Assembly: GCA_902561465.1 (NCBI GenBank)
Contig: CACEPH010000008.1
Coordinates: forward strand, 1-32,884
Length of the DNA stretch: 32,884 bases
Source of the DNA: an uncultured Pelagibacteraceae bacterium
Lineage (GTDB): Bacteria; Pseudomonadota; Alphaproteobacteria; Pelagibacterales; Pelagibacteraceae
Direction of reading: 5' to 3'
The translations under genes were made by a program, and so were the position numbers. The notes under the pieces are model-generated. The model was not told the origin of the DNA. It did not search any database and saw nothing but the letters and a program-made list of their open reading frames with translations. Shown here in pieces: positions 21,021 through 30,683 of this stretch. The stretch's first letter is position 1. Each line of letters begins with the position of its first letter.

Positions 21021-22645
21021 TTGATCTCCTTAGCTTTCTTTCTTAATTCAAATTTTTGAATTTTTCCTGTTGATGTTTTTGGTAATTCACAAAATTCTAT
21101 TTTTTTCGGAACTTTAAAACTTGCTAAAGTTTCTTTACAAAAACTAATTAATTCTTTTTCTGTAACTGGCTTATCTTTTACAGTTTCAATAAATGCGCAG
21201 GGCACTTCTCCCCATTTTTCATCTGGTTTTGATACTACAGCTGCAATGGATACTGAAGGGTGTTTTGCTAAGGTATTTTCTATTTCAATAGATGAGACAT
21301 TTTCTCCACCAGTAATAATTATATCCTTCGATCTATCTTGAATTTTTACATAACCATCTGGATGAATAACTGCTAAATCTCCAGAGTGAAACCATCCATC
21401 TTTCATTGCTTTATCCGTTGCTTCTTTGTCTTTATAATAACCTTTCATTACAATATTTCCTTTAATCATTATTTCGCCCATTGTTTTCCCGTCCTTAGGA
21501 ACTGATTTCATAGTTTCTGGATCCATAACATCAACACCCTCGGTATTAGGATATCTCACTCCTTGTCTCGCTTTAATTTCATTTTGTTTTTCTTCTTCAA
21601 AATTATTCCATTCATCATTCCATGCACACTGTGTGATATGTCCATAAGTTTCTGTTAATCCATAAACGTGCATTACCTCAAAGCCAAGATTTTTCATTTT
21701 CTTAAAAATAACACTCGGAGGTGGAGCTCCTGCGGTTAATACATGAACCTTATTTTTAAGTTTTTTTCTTTCGCTTTCAGCTGCACCTGTTATCATATTT
21801 AAAACTATTGGCGCTCCCCCAAAATGAGTTACATTATGCTTTTCAATTAAATCAAAAATTTTCTTAACAACAATATTTCTAAGGCATATCGTTTTGCCGT
21901 TTAACATTGGAACTGTCCAAGGGTAACACCAACCATTACAATGGAACATAGGAACAATACATAAAAAATTTAATCTGTTTGGCATATTCCATGCTACCGC
22001 ACTTCCTGTAGACATTAAGTATGCTCCTCTATGATGGTACACAACTCCCTTAGGATTACCTGTCGTGCCTGATGTATAACTTAATGAAATGGCTTGCCAT
22101 TCATCTTCGGGTTTTTTCCAAATATAACTTTCATCTCCCGTATTTAAAAATGTTTCATATTCTAAATCTCCAATTTTTTTCAATTTAGATTGATCTGCAT
22201 ATTTGTCGTTTATATCAATAATAATAATTTTTTTTTTTATAGTGCTTAATGCTTTTTTTACTACTTCGTGAAATTGTCTGTCTACAATCAATACTTTCGC
22301 ATCGCTATGCTCCAGAATATATCCTACAGTTTTAGCATCTAGTCTTATATTAATAGTATTCAGTACTCCCCCAGTCATAGGAACTGAATAATGTGCTTCA
22401 AAAATTTCAGGGGTATTACATGCCATAACAGAAACTGTGTCTCCATTGGTGATTCCAATTTTTTCTAGTGCGCTAGCAAATTTAATGCATCTTTTATAAA
22501 TTTCAGACCAAGTATATTTTCGCTCTTCATAAACCAATGCCTCGTAATTAGGATAAATATCCTTGGCTCTTTCAAGAAAAGACAATGGTGTTAATGGAAC
22601 AAAATTCGCATTATTTTTATCAAGATTTTTATCGTAATGACTCAT
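21017..22645 (-). CDS. dmdB: AMP-forming acyl-CoA ligase, likely methylmercaptopropionate-CoA ligase
   Basis: A 542-residue adenylate-forming enzyme. The P-loop SYTSGTTGNPKGVVYHHRG is at about residues 189-207, then VYGLTETYG, GWFHSGDLAV, KIQDRSKDIIITGGENVSS, and the C-terminal PKTSTGKIQKF with catalytic Lys528. Many medium-chain acyl-CoA ligases share these motifs. The assignment to DmdB, which activates MMPA to MMPA-CoA, comes from its overall likeness to that subfamily (YSVPMTGGVLNTINIRLD, HFGGAPIVLNM) and from its place in one gene run with dmdA and a DmdC-like dehydrogenase. The gene lies 6 bases after metF and its stop overlaps the CTG start of the hydrolase. Broad specificity toward other short acids is likely. 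Confidence 0.85.
   Translation of the reverse strand: MSHYDKNLDKNNANFVPLTPLSFLERAKDIYPNYEALVYEERKYTWSEIYKRCIKFASALEKIGITNGDTVSVMACNTPEIFEAHYSVPMTGGVLNTINIRLDAKTVGYILEHSDAKVLIVDRQFHEVVKKALSTIKKKIIIIDINDKYADQSKLKKIGDLEYETFLNTGDESYIWKKPEDEWQAISLSYTSGTTGNPKGVVYHHRGAYLMSTGSAVAWNMPNRLNFLCIVPMFHCNGWCYPWTVPMLNGKTICLRNIVVKKIFDLIEKHNVTHFGGAPIVLNMITGAAESERKKLKNKVHVLTAGAPPPSVIFKKMKNLGFEVMHVYGLTETYGHITQCAWNDEWNNFEEEKQNEIKARQGVRYPNTEGVDVMDPETMKSVPKDGKTMGEIMIKGNIVMKGYYKDKEATDKAMKDGWFHSGDLAVIHPDGYVKIQDRSKDIIITGGENVSSIEIENTLAKHPSVSIAAVVSKPDEKWGEVPCAFIETVKDKPVTEKELISFCKETLASFKVPKKIEFCELPKTSTGKIQKFELRKKAKEIN
21026..21031 (-). promoter_or_regulatory. strong Shine-Dalgarno AAGGAG deciding the CTG start of the hydrolase
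   Basis: On the minus strand the last codons of the CoA ligase gene read GCT AAG GAG ATC AAC TGA. AAGGAG is a full anti-16S match, 5 bases before CTG, and that CTG shares two bases with the ligase TGA. No other start-like codon is placed for this site, and good Shine-Dalgarno sequences are otherwise scarce in this AT-rich window. Confidence 0.7.
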
Positions 22646-22651
22646 AACAAA

Positions 22652-23548
22652 TTAACTTATTTTAGATTCTTTTATAATTTCTGCAATTACTTCTTCTTTT
22701 TTATGTCCCATTAAATGAATTCCTTTAACTCCTTTAATTTCGCGAAAAATTTGAATTAATTCAAGACAAATTTTTTTACTTTCTTCCTTTTGATCTTTTG
22801 CCATCTCTAATCTTTTAACAATTTTATCAGGAACATCTACTCCGAATAAGTTGTCGTTCATCCATTTGGCACTTTTTGCTGAAGCAAATGGACCTAAACC
22901 AATTAAAAATGATGTTTTTTCTAGAATTCCGCCATCTTCTAAAACTTTCATATATTCTTTTAATTTTTTTTCTTCAAAAACATACTGGGTTTGAAAAAAA
23001 TCAATTCCATTTTTAATTTTCCCTAAAATTTTTTCAATGTCTGGTTTTCCTTTTGAAGGAACTTCAGCTCCTCCTATGAATAATTTGGGGGCTGGATCAA
23101 TAGTTCTTCCTGATGGAAATTTTTTATCTTTTCTCATCATATTAGCTGTAGCAACTAAAGTTTTACTATCAATATCTTTAGCAGATTTTGTTTCGGGTTG
23201 GTCTCCTACCTTCGGGTCATCACCTGATAAACAAAGAATATTATGAACGCCCAATGCCGAAGCTCCAACCAAATCACCCTGAATAGCTAATCGGTTACGG
23301 TCTCGAACTGTTAATTGTAATATTGGATCAATATCATTTTGAGCTAAAATAATTGCAGCAGTAAGTGCAGACATATGAACTTTTGCACCTGGACTATCCG
23401 TAACATTAATAGCATCTGCTATATCTTTTAATGGCTCTATTTTTTTTAATAAAGTTTCTTTGCTTGAAGCGTCAGGAGGTGTTGTTTCTGCAGTAAATAC
23501 AAAAACACCGTCGTGCAACTTCTTATGAAGTGAACTTTGATATTCCAT
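22652..23548 (-). CDS. metF: methylenetetrahydrofolate reductase (MetF family)
   Basis: A 298-residue FAD-dependent TIM-barrel protein of the MTHFR family. It shows FVFTAETTPPDAS with the catalytic Glu21 position, the DAINVTDSP strand, LQLTVRDRNRLAIQGDLVGASALG, ILCLSGDDP with the aspartate near the flavin, and FIGGAEVP followed by FFQTQYVFE. MetF normally reduces 5,10-methylene-THF to 5-methyl-THF for methionine synthesis. Located between the dmdB and dmdC genes (6 and 1 bases away), its probable role here is the opposite direction: oxidising the methyl-THF made by DmdA and so feeding one-carbon units to biosynthesis or to CO2. Direction is inferred from context alone. It could also be the cell's only MetF. 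Confidence 0.9.
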   Translation of the reverse strand: MEYQSSLHKKLHDGVFVFTAETTPPDASSKETLLKKIEPLKDIADAINVTDSPGAKVHMSALTAAIILAQNDIDPILQLTVRDRNRLAIQGDLVGASALGVHNILCLSGDDPKVGDQPETKSAKDIDSKTLVATANMMRKDKKFPSGRTIDPAPKLFIGGAEVPSKGKPDIEKILGKIKNGIDFFQTQYVFEEKKLKEYMKVLEDGGILEKTSFLIGLGPFASAKSAKWMNDNLFGVDVPDKIVKRLEMAKDQKEESKKICLELIQIFREIKGVKGIHLMGHKKEEVIAEIIKESKIS

Positions 23549-23549
23549 T

Positions 23550-25319
23550 TTAATTAAATTTAAAATCCATTATATACTTACTTCCAGAAATTGCAGATTT
23601 ATAATGGGAATCTATTCTAGGTAAAACTCGGTTAAAGAAAAAATTTGCAGTTTTAATTTTGTCTTCAAAAAACTTCTTATTTTTACTTAGTTCTTTATAA
23701 CTAACATCTAATACTTTAAGCCAAGAGTAAGCCAGCGCGATTAAACCCAATACCTTTAAATAATCATTGCAGGCTGCACTTACATCATCCTTGGAATTTT
23801 TCATTTTATCTTTTATCCAATTTGTGAAATCCACTGTTAATTTTAAATATTTGTCTAACTTATCAGCTAGTGGTTTTATATTTTTTTGATTTTTATTTTT
23901 TTTAATTTCTGTTTCAATTAATTTAACATAACGGCCTATAATATCTTTGTCTTTGTTAACAAGTTTTCTAAAAACCAAATCAATCGCCTGAACAGAATTT
24001 GTTCCTTCGTATATTGGTGTAATTCTATTATCTCTGTAAAGTTGTTCTATACCTTGATCTTTTGTATAACCATATCCACCAAAAATTTGCATAGCTTCGC
24101 TAGTAATTTCCATTCCCATATCACTAAATAATGACTTAACAACTGGAGTCATTAGAGAAACAAAGTCTAAAGCTTCTTCTTTAATTTTATCATCTTTATG
24201 ATGCAAGCTAACTTCTGTTTGTTGAGCTAGCCAAAAACTTAAAGCTCTCTCACCTTCTATAATTGATTTCATGTTTAATAATGATCTCCTGATGTCAGCA
24301 TGATCGATGATTAGATCTGCTCCATTTTTTGTTTTGCTGCTATTAGATTTTCCTTGTTTTCTCTCTTTCGAATAATTTAAAGCATTTTGATATGCGATTT
24401 CAGATAATCCTAATCCTTGAAGCCCCACAACAATTCTTTCCAAATTCATCATGGTAAACATTGAGCTTAGTCCCTTATTTTTTGGTCCAATCATGTGCCC
24501 AACGGCATTATCAAAATTTAAAACACATGTGGCAGATCCCCTAATTCCCATTTTGCTTTCAATTGAATTCGTAGAAACGCCATTTCTTGAGCCTAGAGCA
24601 CCATCTTCTTTCACTTGGACTTTTGGAACTAAAAATAAACTAATTCCTTTTGTTCCTGAAGGCGCATCTGGAGTTCTCGCGAGAACTAGATGGATAATGT
24701 TTTCGGTTAGATCTTGATCACCAGAAGTAATAAAAATTTTTTGACCAGTTACTTTATAAGTACCATCTGACTGTTCTACTGCTTTTGTTTTTAATAATCC
24801 TAAATCTGTCCCACAAACTGGTTCTGTTAAGCACATTGTTCCGCTCCAAGTCCCCTTAACCATATTAGGAAGAAACTTTTTCTTTATTGAGTCATCTCCG
24901 TGACGATGTATGCAGTTATATGCACCAATACTAAGTTCACTATAAAGTTTAAAAGAAAGACTTGCTGCAGAAAGCATTTCATCAAAGAATGAACTGATCG
25001 TTTTTGGCATTCCTTGACCGCCATACTCTGGATCACAAGATAAAGAAACCCAACCATCTTCAATAAATTTTTTGTAAGCTTCTTTATATCCTGGTGGAGT
25101 TCTTACTACTCCATTTTCCAACTTAGCAGGTTTCTCATCACCAGATTTAGCTAATGGCAATATAAGATTCTCGGTTAACTTAGCTGCTTGTTCCAAAATA
25201 TCTTTTGCAAGATCAGGGTTAACTTCTTTATATTTTTCAAGTGAATTATAATGAGAATTATCTCTCAACTTCTCGAAAAGAAACATCATATCATCTACTG
25301 GTGCTCTATAAGTTGCCAT
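23550..25319 (-). CDS. dmdC: acyl-CoA dehydrogenase, likely MMPA-CoA dehydrogenase
   Basis: A 589-residue acyl-CoA dehydrogenase of the long, about 600-residue type with an extra C-terminal domain, to which DmdC belongs. The start MATYRAPVDDMMFLF, MCLTEPVCGTDLG (residues 162-174, FAD contact), TGQKIFITSGD, GIRGSATC, FGGYGYTKDQGIEQLYRD and TPIYEGTNSVQAIDL are all typical, with Glu438 in the position of the catalytic base. DmdC oxidises MMPA-CoA to methylthioacryloyl-CoA. Several alphaproteobacterial paralogues act on fatty acyl-CoAs, so specificity rests on the cluster. It overlaps the upstream fusion gene by one base (TAATG) and is followed one base later by metF. Confidence 0.85.
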   Translation of the reverse strand: MATYRAPVDDMMFLFEKLRDNSHYNSLEKYKEVNPDLAKDILEQAAKLTENLILPLAKSGDEKPAKLENGVVRTPPGYKEAYKKFIEDGWVSLSCDPEYGGQGMPKTISSFFDEMLSAASLSFKLYSELSIGAYNCIHRHGDDSIKKKFLPNMVKGTWSGTMCLTEPVCGTDLGLLKTKAVEQSDGTYKVTGQKIFITSGDQDLTENIIHLVLARTPDAPSGTKGISLFLVPKVQVKEDGALGSRNGVSTNSIESKMGIRGSATCVLNFDNAVGHMIGPKNKGLSSMFTMMNLERIVVGLQGLGLSEIAYQNALNYSKERKQGKSNSSKTKNGADLIIDHADIRRSLLNMKSIIEGERALSFWLAQQTEVSLHHKDDKIKEEALDFVSLMTPVVKSLFSDMGMEITSEAMQIFGGYGYTKDQGIEQLYRDNRITPIYEGTNSVQAIDLVFRKLVNKDKDIIGRYVKLIETEIKKNKNQKNIKPLADKLDKYLKLTVDFTNWIKDKMKNSKDDVSAACNDYLKVLGLIALAYSWLKVLDVSYKELSKNKKFFEDKIKTANFFFNRVLPRIDSHYKSAISGSKYIMDFKFN

Positions 25320-27547
25320 TAATTCACCAAAGGTTTTCCTGTTGAAAGTGTATGTTTTATTCTAGCTTGAGTTTTTTTCATTTCAATAAGTTTAACAAAC
25401 GCATCTAGTTCTAAAGCATACATGTCATCTTCTGATAATTCTTTATTAACTGTGGTATTACCGCCGCTTAATACAAAAGCTAATTTTTTTCCAACTTCCA
25501 TTCCATGCTCCAAAATTTTCTTTTCTTTGAAAAGTTTTTCAAGTGTTTGAAACATTTTACCTCTAACTTGGCTTCCTGATAACTTAAAAGTTGGCTGTTT
25601 CGGAGGTTTATACCCATCTTTTTTCTCATCTATTAAATCCTGAGAAGCTGAAAGTAGCTTGTTTCTATTCATAATGCTTTTATCTTTATCTAACAAAAAC
25701 TTAAGAGGCATCGCCTCTATTGGTGAAGTAGCTGTCTTACCGTAACCAATAATATCAAATACTTTTTGTGGAGCAAAATCGGGATCTTTTTTAGCTTCTT
25801 GAGCTTGCATCCATCTCCACAACATATTTGTAGTTCCTCCTCCAGCAGGTATTAATCCTACGATTGTTTCGACTAATCCTGTTACAATATTAGTGTGTGC
25901 AACTACATAATCGCTTTGAACTAAAACTTCAAAACCTCCCCCCAAAGCTAAGCCTGAAGGTGCGGAAACAACAACATTATTGCAATATTTTAATTGTTTA
26001 CACGTCATCTGAAAATGGTGAATAAACTTTTCAATAGCTTTCCAATTTTTTTCTTTTGCAAAATCCATAACATAATTCAAATTAACACCAGCCGAAAATT
26101 GCATCCCCTCATTAATAATGATCATATTTTTGTCAGTCGCTTTTTTTAATGCATCCATTGAGTCGTAATCCAAAGTATTGGCTTTAGTGTTAAATTCTAC
26201 AATTTTGTAATCTTTATGTTCATATATAAACGCTGACTTATTATTTTTATTAACTTTTGCTGACTGTTTTATTTTTCCTAAAGTTTCTAAACTTGTATAA
26301 ATTTGTCTTTTTTCGTAAAAAGTTTCAGTTTTTTTTTCGTAAAGATTTTTTATAAATTTATTAGATTTTAATTGACTATCTTTTTCTACAAAAAATTTTA
26401 CTCCGAGCTCTTCAAGCATTTCGAAAGGTCCTTTAGTCCAATTAAAACCAAGTCTCATTGCCTCATCAATATTATTATAATCTTTTGTAACATTAGGGAC
26501 TAAAGAAGATGCATAAAGAATAATTTTTGAAATAACAGACCAGGCATATTTTCCGTATTTATCATTTCTTGAAACAAGCTCTTTTAAATTTATTTTTTCA
26601 TCAATATTAAGATCAATTTTTTTAGATGGAGAGTAATCTTTACTAATTAAATTAATTGCTTCTAGTATTTTCTTTCCATCTTTTTTGTTCATTCTATAAA
26701 ATCCACCTTTTCCTTTTCTGCCAGTATAACCAGTTTCAATTAAATTTTTTATTAATGGAATTTCTTGAGCTACTTCATGAAAGACATCAGATTTTGGCAA
26801 TTCTTTTACAAAGCTTTTTAAAACATCTGCCATTAAATCTATACCGATCAAATCATATAAACCAAAAACTCCCGTTTTAGGAATGCCCATAGGTCTTCCA
26901 AAAACTGCATCGGCTTCTTCTATATCTAGTTTCATTTTAATGGCTTCAGTCATTGCTACTTGCATAGCATAAACACCAACTCTGTTGCCTAAAAAACCCG
27001 GAGTGTCTTTACAAATAATTACACCTTTGCCTAAATTTTCTTCACAAAAATTTTTTAAAAAGTTTATTTTTTTTGTATCATTTATCTCCTCGCTAACAAT
27101 TTCTAACAAACCCATGTATCTAACTGGATTAAAAAAGTGTGTAATGCAAAAATCCTTTTTATCTATATTTGACATTTTGGCAGATAAAACTTTCAAAGGA
27201 ATAGTTGATGTATTTGATGAAATTATTGAATCTTTTTTTCTTGTTTTTGATATTTTTTCATAAAGATTGTGTTTAATGTCTATTCTCTCAACTACTGCTT
27301 CTACAACCCAATCGGCTTTTTTAATAATATCAAAATCCTCTTCTATATTCCCAACTTTAATATTATCAATTTTGCTTTTATCAATTAATAATGGTGGTCT
27401 AGATTCAAGAATTTTTTCTTTTGCTTTTTTTGAAATTTCTGTCTTTAAATCTAGCAAAGTTACTGGGATATTTGCATTGCACAACTGAGCCGCAATTCCG
27501 CTTCCCATGGTTCCTGAGCCAATGACTACAACATTTTTTATATTCAT
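25319..27547 (-). CDS. bifunctional 3-hydroxyacyl-CoA dehydrogenase / enoyl-CoA hydratase, reversed domain order
   Basis: A 742-residue fusion. The N-terminal half is a 3-hydroxyacyl-CoA dehydrogenase: NAD loop VVIGSGTMGSGIAA (residues 7-20), THFFNPVRYMGLLEIV with His137 and Glu149 as the catalytic pair, KDTPGFLGNRV, and TGRKGKGGFY. The C-terminal half (from about 445) is a crotonase-type hydratase with SGLALGGGFE and GLVETIVGLIPAGGG; Glu540 and Glu560 are 20 residues apart like the two catalytic glutamates of FadB. The order is opposite to FadB/FadJ and resembles FadN-like proteins. As first gene of the DMSP cluster, 11 bases after leuB, it may hydrate methylthioacryloyl-CoA in place of a separate DmdD, or serve ordinary beta-oxidation. 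Confidence 0.88.
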   Translation of the reverse strand: MNIKNVVVIGSGTMGSGIAAQLCNANIPVTLLDLKTEISKKAKEKILESRPPLLIDKSKIDNIKVGNIEEDFDIIKKADWVVEAVVERIDIKHNLYEKISKTRKKDSIISSNTSTIPLKVLSAKMSNIDKKDFCITHFFNPVRYMGLLEIVSEEINDTKKINFLKNFCEENLGKGVIICKDTPGFLGNRVGVYAMQVAMTEAIKMKLDIEEADAVFGRPMGIPKTGVFGLYDLIGIDLMADVLKSFVKELPKSDVFHEVAQEIPLIKNLIETGYTGRKGKGGFYRMNKKDGKKILEAINLISKDYSPSKKIDLNIDEKINLKELVSRNDKYGKYAWSVISKIILYASSLVPNVTKDYNNIDEAMRLGFNWTKGPFEMLEELGVKFFVEKDSQLKSNKFIKNLYEKKTETFYEKRQIYTSLETLGKIKQSAKVNKNNKSAFIYEHKDYKIVEFNTKANTLDYDSMDALKKATDKNMIIINEGMQFSAGVNLNYVMDFAKEKNWKAIEKFIHHFQMTCKQLKYCNNVVVSAPSGLALGGGFEVLVQSDYVVAHTNIVTGLVETIVGLIPAGGGTTNMLWRWMQAQEAKKDPDFAPQKVFDIIGYGKTATSPIEAMPLKFLLDKDKSIMNRNKLLSASQDLIDEKKDGYKPPKQPTFKLSGSQVRGKMFQTLEKLFKEKKILEHGMEVGKKLAFVLSGGNTTVNKELSEDDMYALELDAFVKLIEMKKTQARIKHTLSTGKPLVN

Positions 27548-27558
27548 TGGGCTAGATA

Positions 27559-28665
27559 CTATTTAAGTTTTGAAATTATTGCATCACCCATTTGTACGGT
27601 GGATACTTCTTTTTTACCTTTAGATAAAATATCTTTTGTCCTTAGACCGTCATCAAGAACTTTTTGAACTGCTTGATCTAAGTTATCTGCTTCTTTCTCT
27701 AAATCTAATGAATATCTAAGAGCCATAGAAAAACTAAGGATAGTTGCTATTGGATTAGCTTTTCCTGTACCAGCAATATCTGGTGCTGACCCGTGAACAG
27801 GTTCATACATAGATCTCATTTTACCATTTTTATCTTTAGCTCCTAAAGAGGCAGATGGTAGTAAGCCCAATGATCCAGTTAACATTGCAGCTTCATCAGA
27901 TAATATATCTCCAAATAAATTATCTGTTACAATTACATCAAATTGCTTTGGGTCTCTCAATAATTGCATAGCGCAATTATCCGCAAGCATATGATTTAGT
28001 TCTATGTTTTTGTACTCTTCATCTTTAACTTTTTGTACTTCTTCTCGCCAAAGAATTCCTGCTTCCATAACATTTGATTTTTCACATGAAGTAACTTTTT
28101 TATTTCTCTTTTGTGCTAGTTCGAAAGCTACCTTAGCAACTCTAATTATTTCACTGCTAGTGTATGAATGAGTGTTTATTCCTTTTCTTTCTCCATTTTC
28201 GATAGGTTTTATTCCTCTAGGTTCTCCAAAATATATACCACCTGTAAGTTCTCTCACTATCATTATATCTAATCCTGATACTATTTCCGGTTTTAGACTG
28301 GATGCATCAACCAATTGTTTAAAACAAATTGCAGGTCTAAGATTTGCGAAAAGTTTTAGTTCTTTTCTTAATTTTAAAAGAGCTCTTTCAGGTCTTTTTG
28401 AAAATTCTAAGTTATCCCATTTTGGACCTCCTACCGCACCTAATATTACAGCTTCAGATTCCAAAGCTTTGTAGAAAACTTCATCAGTAATAGGTTTTTT
28501 ATGTTTTTCATAAGATGCTCCACCAACTAGTCCTTCCTCGGTTTCAAAATCTAAAGATTTTTTTTTATTAAACCAATGTATAATTTTTTCTACTTCGGAA
28601 ACGACTTCTGGGCCAATCCCGTCACCTGGTAATAATAGTATTTTTCTTTTCTTTGTTTTAATCAT
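27559..28665 (-). CDS. leuB: 3-isopropylmalate dehydrogenase
   Basis: A 368-residue enzyme of leucine synthesis that oxidises and decarboxylates 3-isopropylmalate with NAD+. It shows [13 protein letters not shown], the substrate loop with [60 protein letters not shown], and [20 protein letters not shown] for NAD binding. A TTG nine bases upstream keeps the frame open, but ATG at 28665 is preferred. It follows the leuD stop as TAA-C-ATG, exactly the junction used between leuC and leuD. Length agrees with the family (about 358-370). The next gene downstream is the dehydrogenase/hydratase fusion, so leucine and DMSP genes may share a transcript. Confidence 0.96.
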   Translation of the reverse strand: MIKTKKRKILLLPGDGIGPEVVSEVEKIIHWFNKKKSLDFETEEGLVGGASYEKHKKPITDEVFYKALESEAVILGAVGGPKWDNLEFSKRPERALLKLRKELKLFANLRPAICFKQLVDASSLKPEIVSGLDIMIVRELTGGIYFGEPRGIKPIENGERKGINTHSYTSSEIIRVAKVAFELAQKRNKKVTSCEKSNVMEAGILWREEVQKVKDEEYKNIELNHMLADNCAMQLLRDPKQFDVIVTDNLFGDILSDEAAMLTGSLGLLPSASLGAKDKNGKMRSMYEPVHGSAPDIAGTGKANPIATILSFSMALRYSLDLEKEADNLDQAVQKVLDDGLRTKDILSKGKKEVSTVQMGDAIISKLK

Positions 28666-28666
28666 G

Positions 28667-29266
28667 TTAACCAATCCATGGTTTATCTTTTTTTATTTCA
28701 TTTTCATAAGATGATATTTTTTTTACATTTTCTAAAGATAAAGCAATATCATCTAGGCCATTTAATAAACATTTTTTCTTAAAAGGATCTATTTTAAATT
28801 CAATTCTTTTATTTCCAAAAATAATTTGTTGTTCTGAAAGATTTATTTCTATAGTTTCTTTTCTTTCATAATATTGAGCTAGTTCTTCAATTTTTTGCTT
28901 TTCTAAAATAATTGGCAACATCCCATTTTTAAAGCAGTTGTTATAAAAAATATCTGCAAAACTAGTGCTTATTACACATTTAATACCAAAGTCTAACAAT
29001 GCCCAAGGAGCATGTTCTCTGGAAGAGCCGCATCCAAAATTTTTTCCAACTATTAAAATTGGTGAATTATTATATGGTCTTTTGTTTAAAACAAATTCTT
29101 CTATTTTTTTACCATTATCATCATAACGCATTTCAAAAAATAAGCTTTTTCCCAAACCTGTTCTTTTTATAGTTTTTAAAAATTGCTTTGGAATTATCAT
29201 ATCTGTATCGATATTCATCATCGGCAAATGCGCAGGTATACCTTTTAAAATATTAAATTTTCTCAT
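28667..29266 (-). CDS. leuD: 3-isopropylmalate dehydratase small subunit
   Basis: A 199-residue swivel-domain subunit that pairs with LeuC to isomerise 2- to 3-isopropylmalate. It carries [18 protein letters not shown] near the start, [21 protein letters not shown], and [18 protein letters not shown] place the start at ATG 29266, giving MRKFNILKG, the typical LeuD opening, 1 base after the leuC stop. The ATG at 29290 would add eight residues and overlap leuC by 23 bases. Length is normal (about 200). Confidence 0.95.
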   Translation of the reverse strand: MRKFNILKGIPAHLPMMNIDTDMIIPKQFLKTIKRTGLGKSLFFEMRYDDNGKKIEEFVLNKRPYNNSPILIVGKNFGCGSSREHAPWALLDFGIKCVISTSFADIFYNNCFKNGMLPIILEKQKIEELAQYYERKETIEINLSEQQIIFGNKRIEFKIDPFKKKCLLNGLDDIALSLENVKKISSYENEIKKDKPWIG

Positions 29267-29267
29267 G

Positions 29268-30671
29268 TTAATTAATAAACTTTCTAACATCGCTTAAATG
29301 TCCATTAATAGCTGCTGCTGCTGCCATCGCTGGACTAACCAAGTGAGTTCTTCCTCCACGGCCCTGACGTCCTTCAAAATTTCTGTTTGAAGTAGATGCA
29401 CATCTTTCCTTAGGATTTAGTTTGTCAGCATTCATAGCTAAACACATCGAACACCCTGGTTCTCTCCAATCAAATCCTGCTTGCTTAAAAATTTTATCTA
29501 GTTGTTCTTCTTCTGCTTGTTGTTTTACTAAACCTGATCCTGGAACAATCATTGCATTAACATGCTGAGCAATCTTTTTCCCTTTGACAATTTTTGCAAC
29601 ATCTCTTAAATCTCCTATTCTTCCATTAGTACAACTTCCAATGAAAATCCTATCAACTTTGATATCAGTCATTTTTGTATTTGGTTTAAGACCCATATAT
29701 TTTAATGATCTATTCATAGACTCTCGTTTATCTTTATCTTTCTCTTTTTCTGGATCAGGAACTATTCCATTAATAGGAACAACATCTTGAGGTGACGTTC
29801 CCCAAGTTACCATAGGACTTATATCGCTTCCGTTTATTTCAACTTCTTTATCAAAACTTGCTTCTGAATCAGATTTGAGTTTAGACCAATATTCTACGGC
29901 CTTATCCCAGCTCGTCTTCTTTGGAGACATCGGTTTATCTTTTAGATATTGAATAGTTTTTTCGTCTGGAGCTATTAAACCTGCACGAGCTCCCGCTTCT
30001 ATGGACATGTTGCAGATTGTCATACGTTGCTCGATATTTAAATTTTCAATTACTGGTCCAGCATATTCAATTACCATTCCGGTTCCACCTGCCGTACCTA
30101 TCTTGCCTATTGTTTGCAGAATAACATCTTTTGAGGTAACACCGGTTGGTAAATTACCAACTACATTAATTTTAAAATTTTTTGATTTTTTTTGAATTAA
30201 GGTTTGAGTTGCTAAAACATGTTCAACTTCTGATGTTCCTATTCCAAAAGCTAACGCGCCAAATGCTCCGTGTGTTGCTGTGTGACTATCTCCACAAACA
30301 ATTACAGTTCCCGGTTGAGTAAAACCTTGTTCGGGTCCAATGATATGAACAATTCCTTGTCTTTTATCATTCATGCCAAAAAGCTTTATATCAAATTCTT
30401 TACAATTTTTTTCTAGTTCTTCTATTTGAATTTTTGATTCTTTATCATCTATTCCACCTGCTCGATTAGTTGTAGGAACATTATGATCAGCAACTGCCAG
30501 AGTAAGATTTGGTCTTCTAACTTTTCTATTTGATAATCTTAAACCTTCAAATGCCTGTGGACTAGTTACTTCATGAATAAGATGTCTGTCTACATATAGT
30601 AAAGTCGTTCCATCTTTTTGTTGATGTACTATATGTTCATTCCAAATTTTGTCGTAAAGAGTTTGGGGCAT
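29268..30671 (-). CDS. leuC: 3-isopropylmalate dehydratase large subunit
   Basis: A 467-residue aconitase-family subunit with a [4Fe-4S] cluster. It begins [14 protein letters not shown] and shows [62 protein letters not shown] (first cluster cysteine) and [11 protein letters not shown] (the other two). All three cluster ligands are present. Length matches bacterial LeuC (about 465-470). Position next to the ffh-rpsP-trmD-rplS genes is the usual alphaproteobacterial arrangement; rplS ends 12 bases before its start. Confidence 0.97.
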   Translation of the reverse strand: MPQTLYDKIWNEHIVHQQKDGTTLLYVDRHLIHEVTSPQAFEGLRLSNRKVRRPNLTLAVADHNVPTTNRAGGIDDKESKIQIEELEKNCKEFDIKLFGMNDKRQGIVHIIGPEQGFTQPGTVIVCGDSHTATHGAFGALAFGIGTSEVEHVLATQTLIQKKSKNFKINVVGNLPTGVTSKDVILQTIGKIGTAGGTGMVIEYAGPVIENLNIEQRMTICNMSIEAGARAGLIAPDEKTIQYLKDKPMSPKKTSWDKAVEYWSKLKSDSEASFDKEVEINGSDISPMVTWGTSPQDVVPINGIVPDPEKEKDKDKRESMNRSLKYMGLKPNTKMTDIKVDRIFIGSCTNGRIGDLRDVAKIVKGKKIAQHVNAMIVPGSGLVKQQAEEEQLDKIFKQAGFDWREPGCSMCLAMNADKLNPKERCASTSNRNFEGRQGRGGRTHLVSPAMAAAAAINGHLSDVRKFIN

Positions 30672-30683
30672 TGTAAAAAAAAA

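Noticed and set aside
28666-28674. TTG start for leuB at 28674.
   Set aside because: An ATG three codons later, placed 1 base after the leuD stop, is the more likely initiator.
29267-29290. Longer leuD start at ATG 29290.
   Set aside because: It overlaps leuC by 23 bases; MRKFNILKG at 29266 is the normal LeuD opening and repeats the TAA-C-ATG junction seen before leuB.
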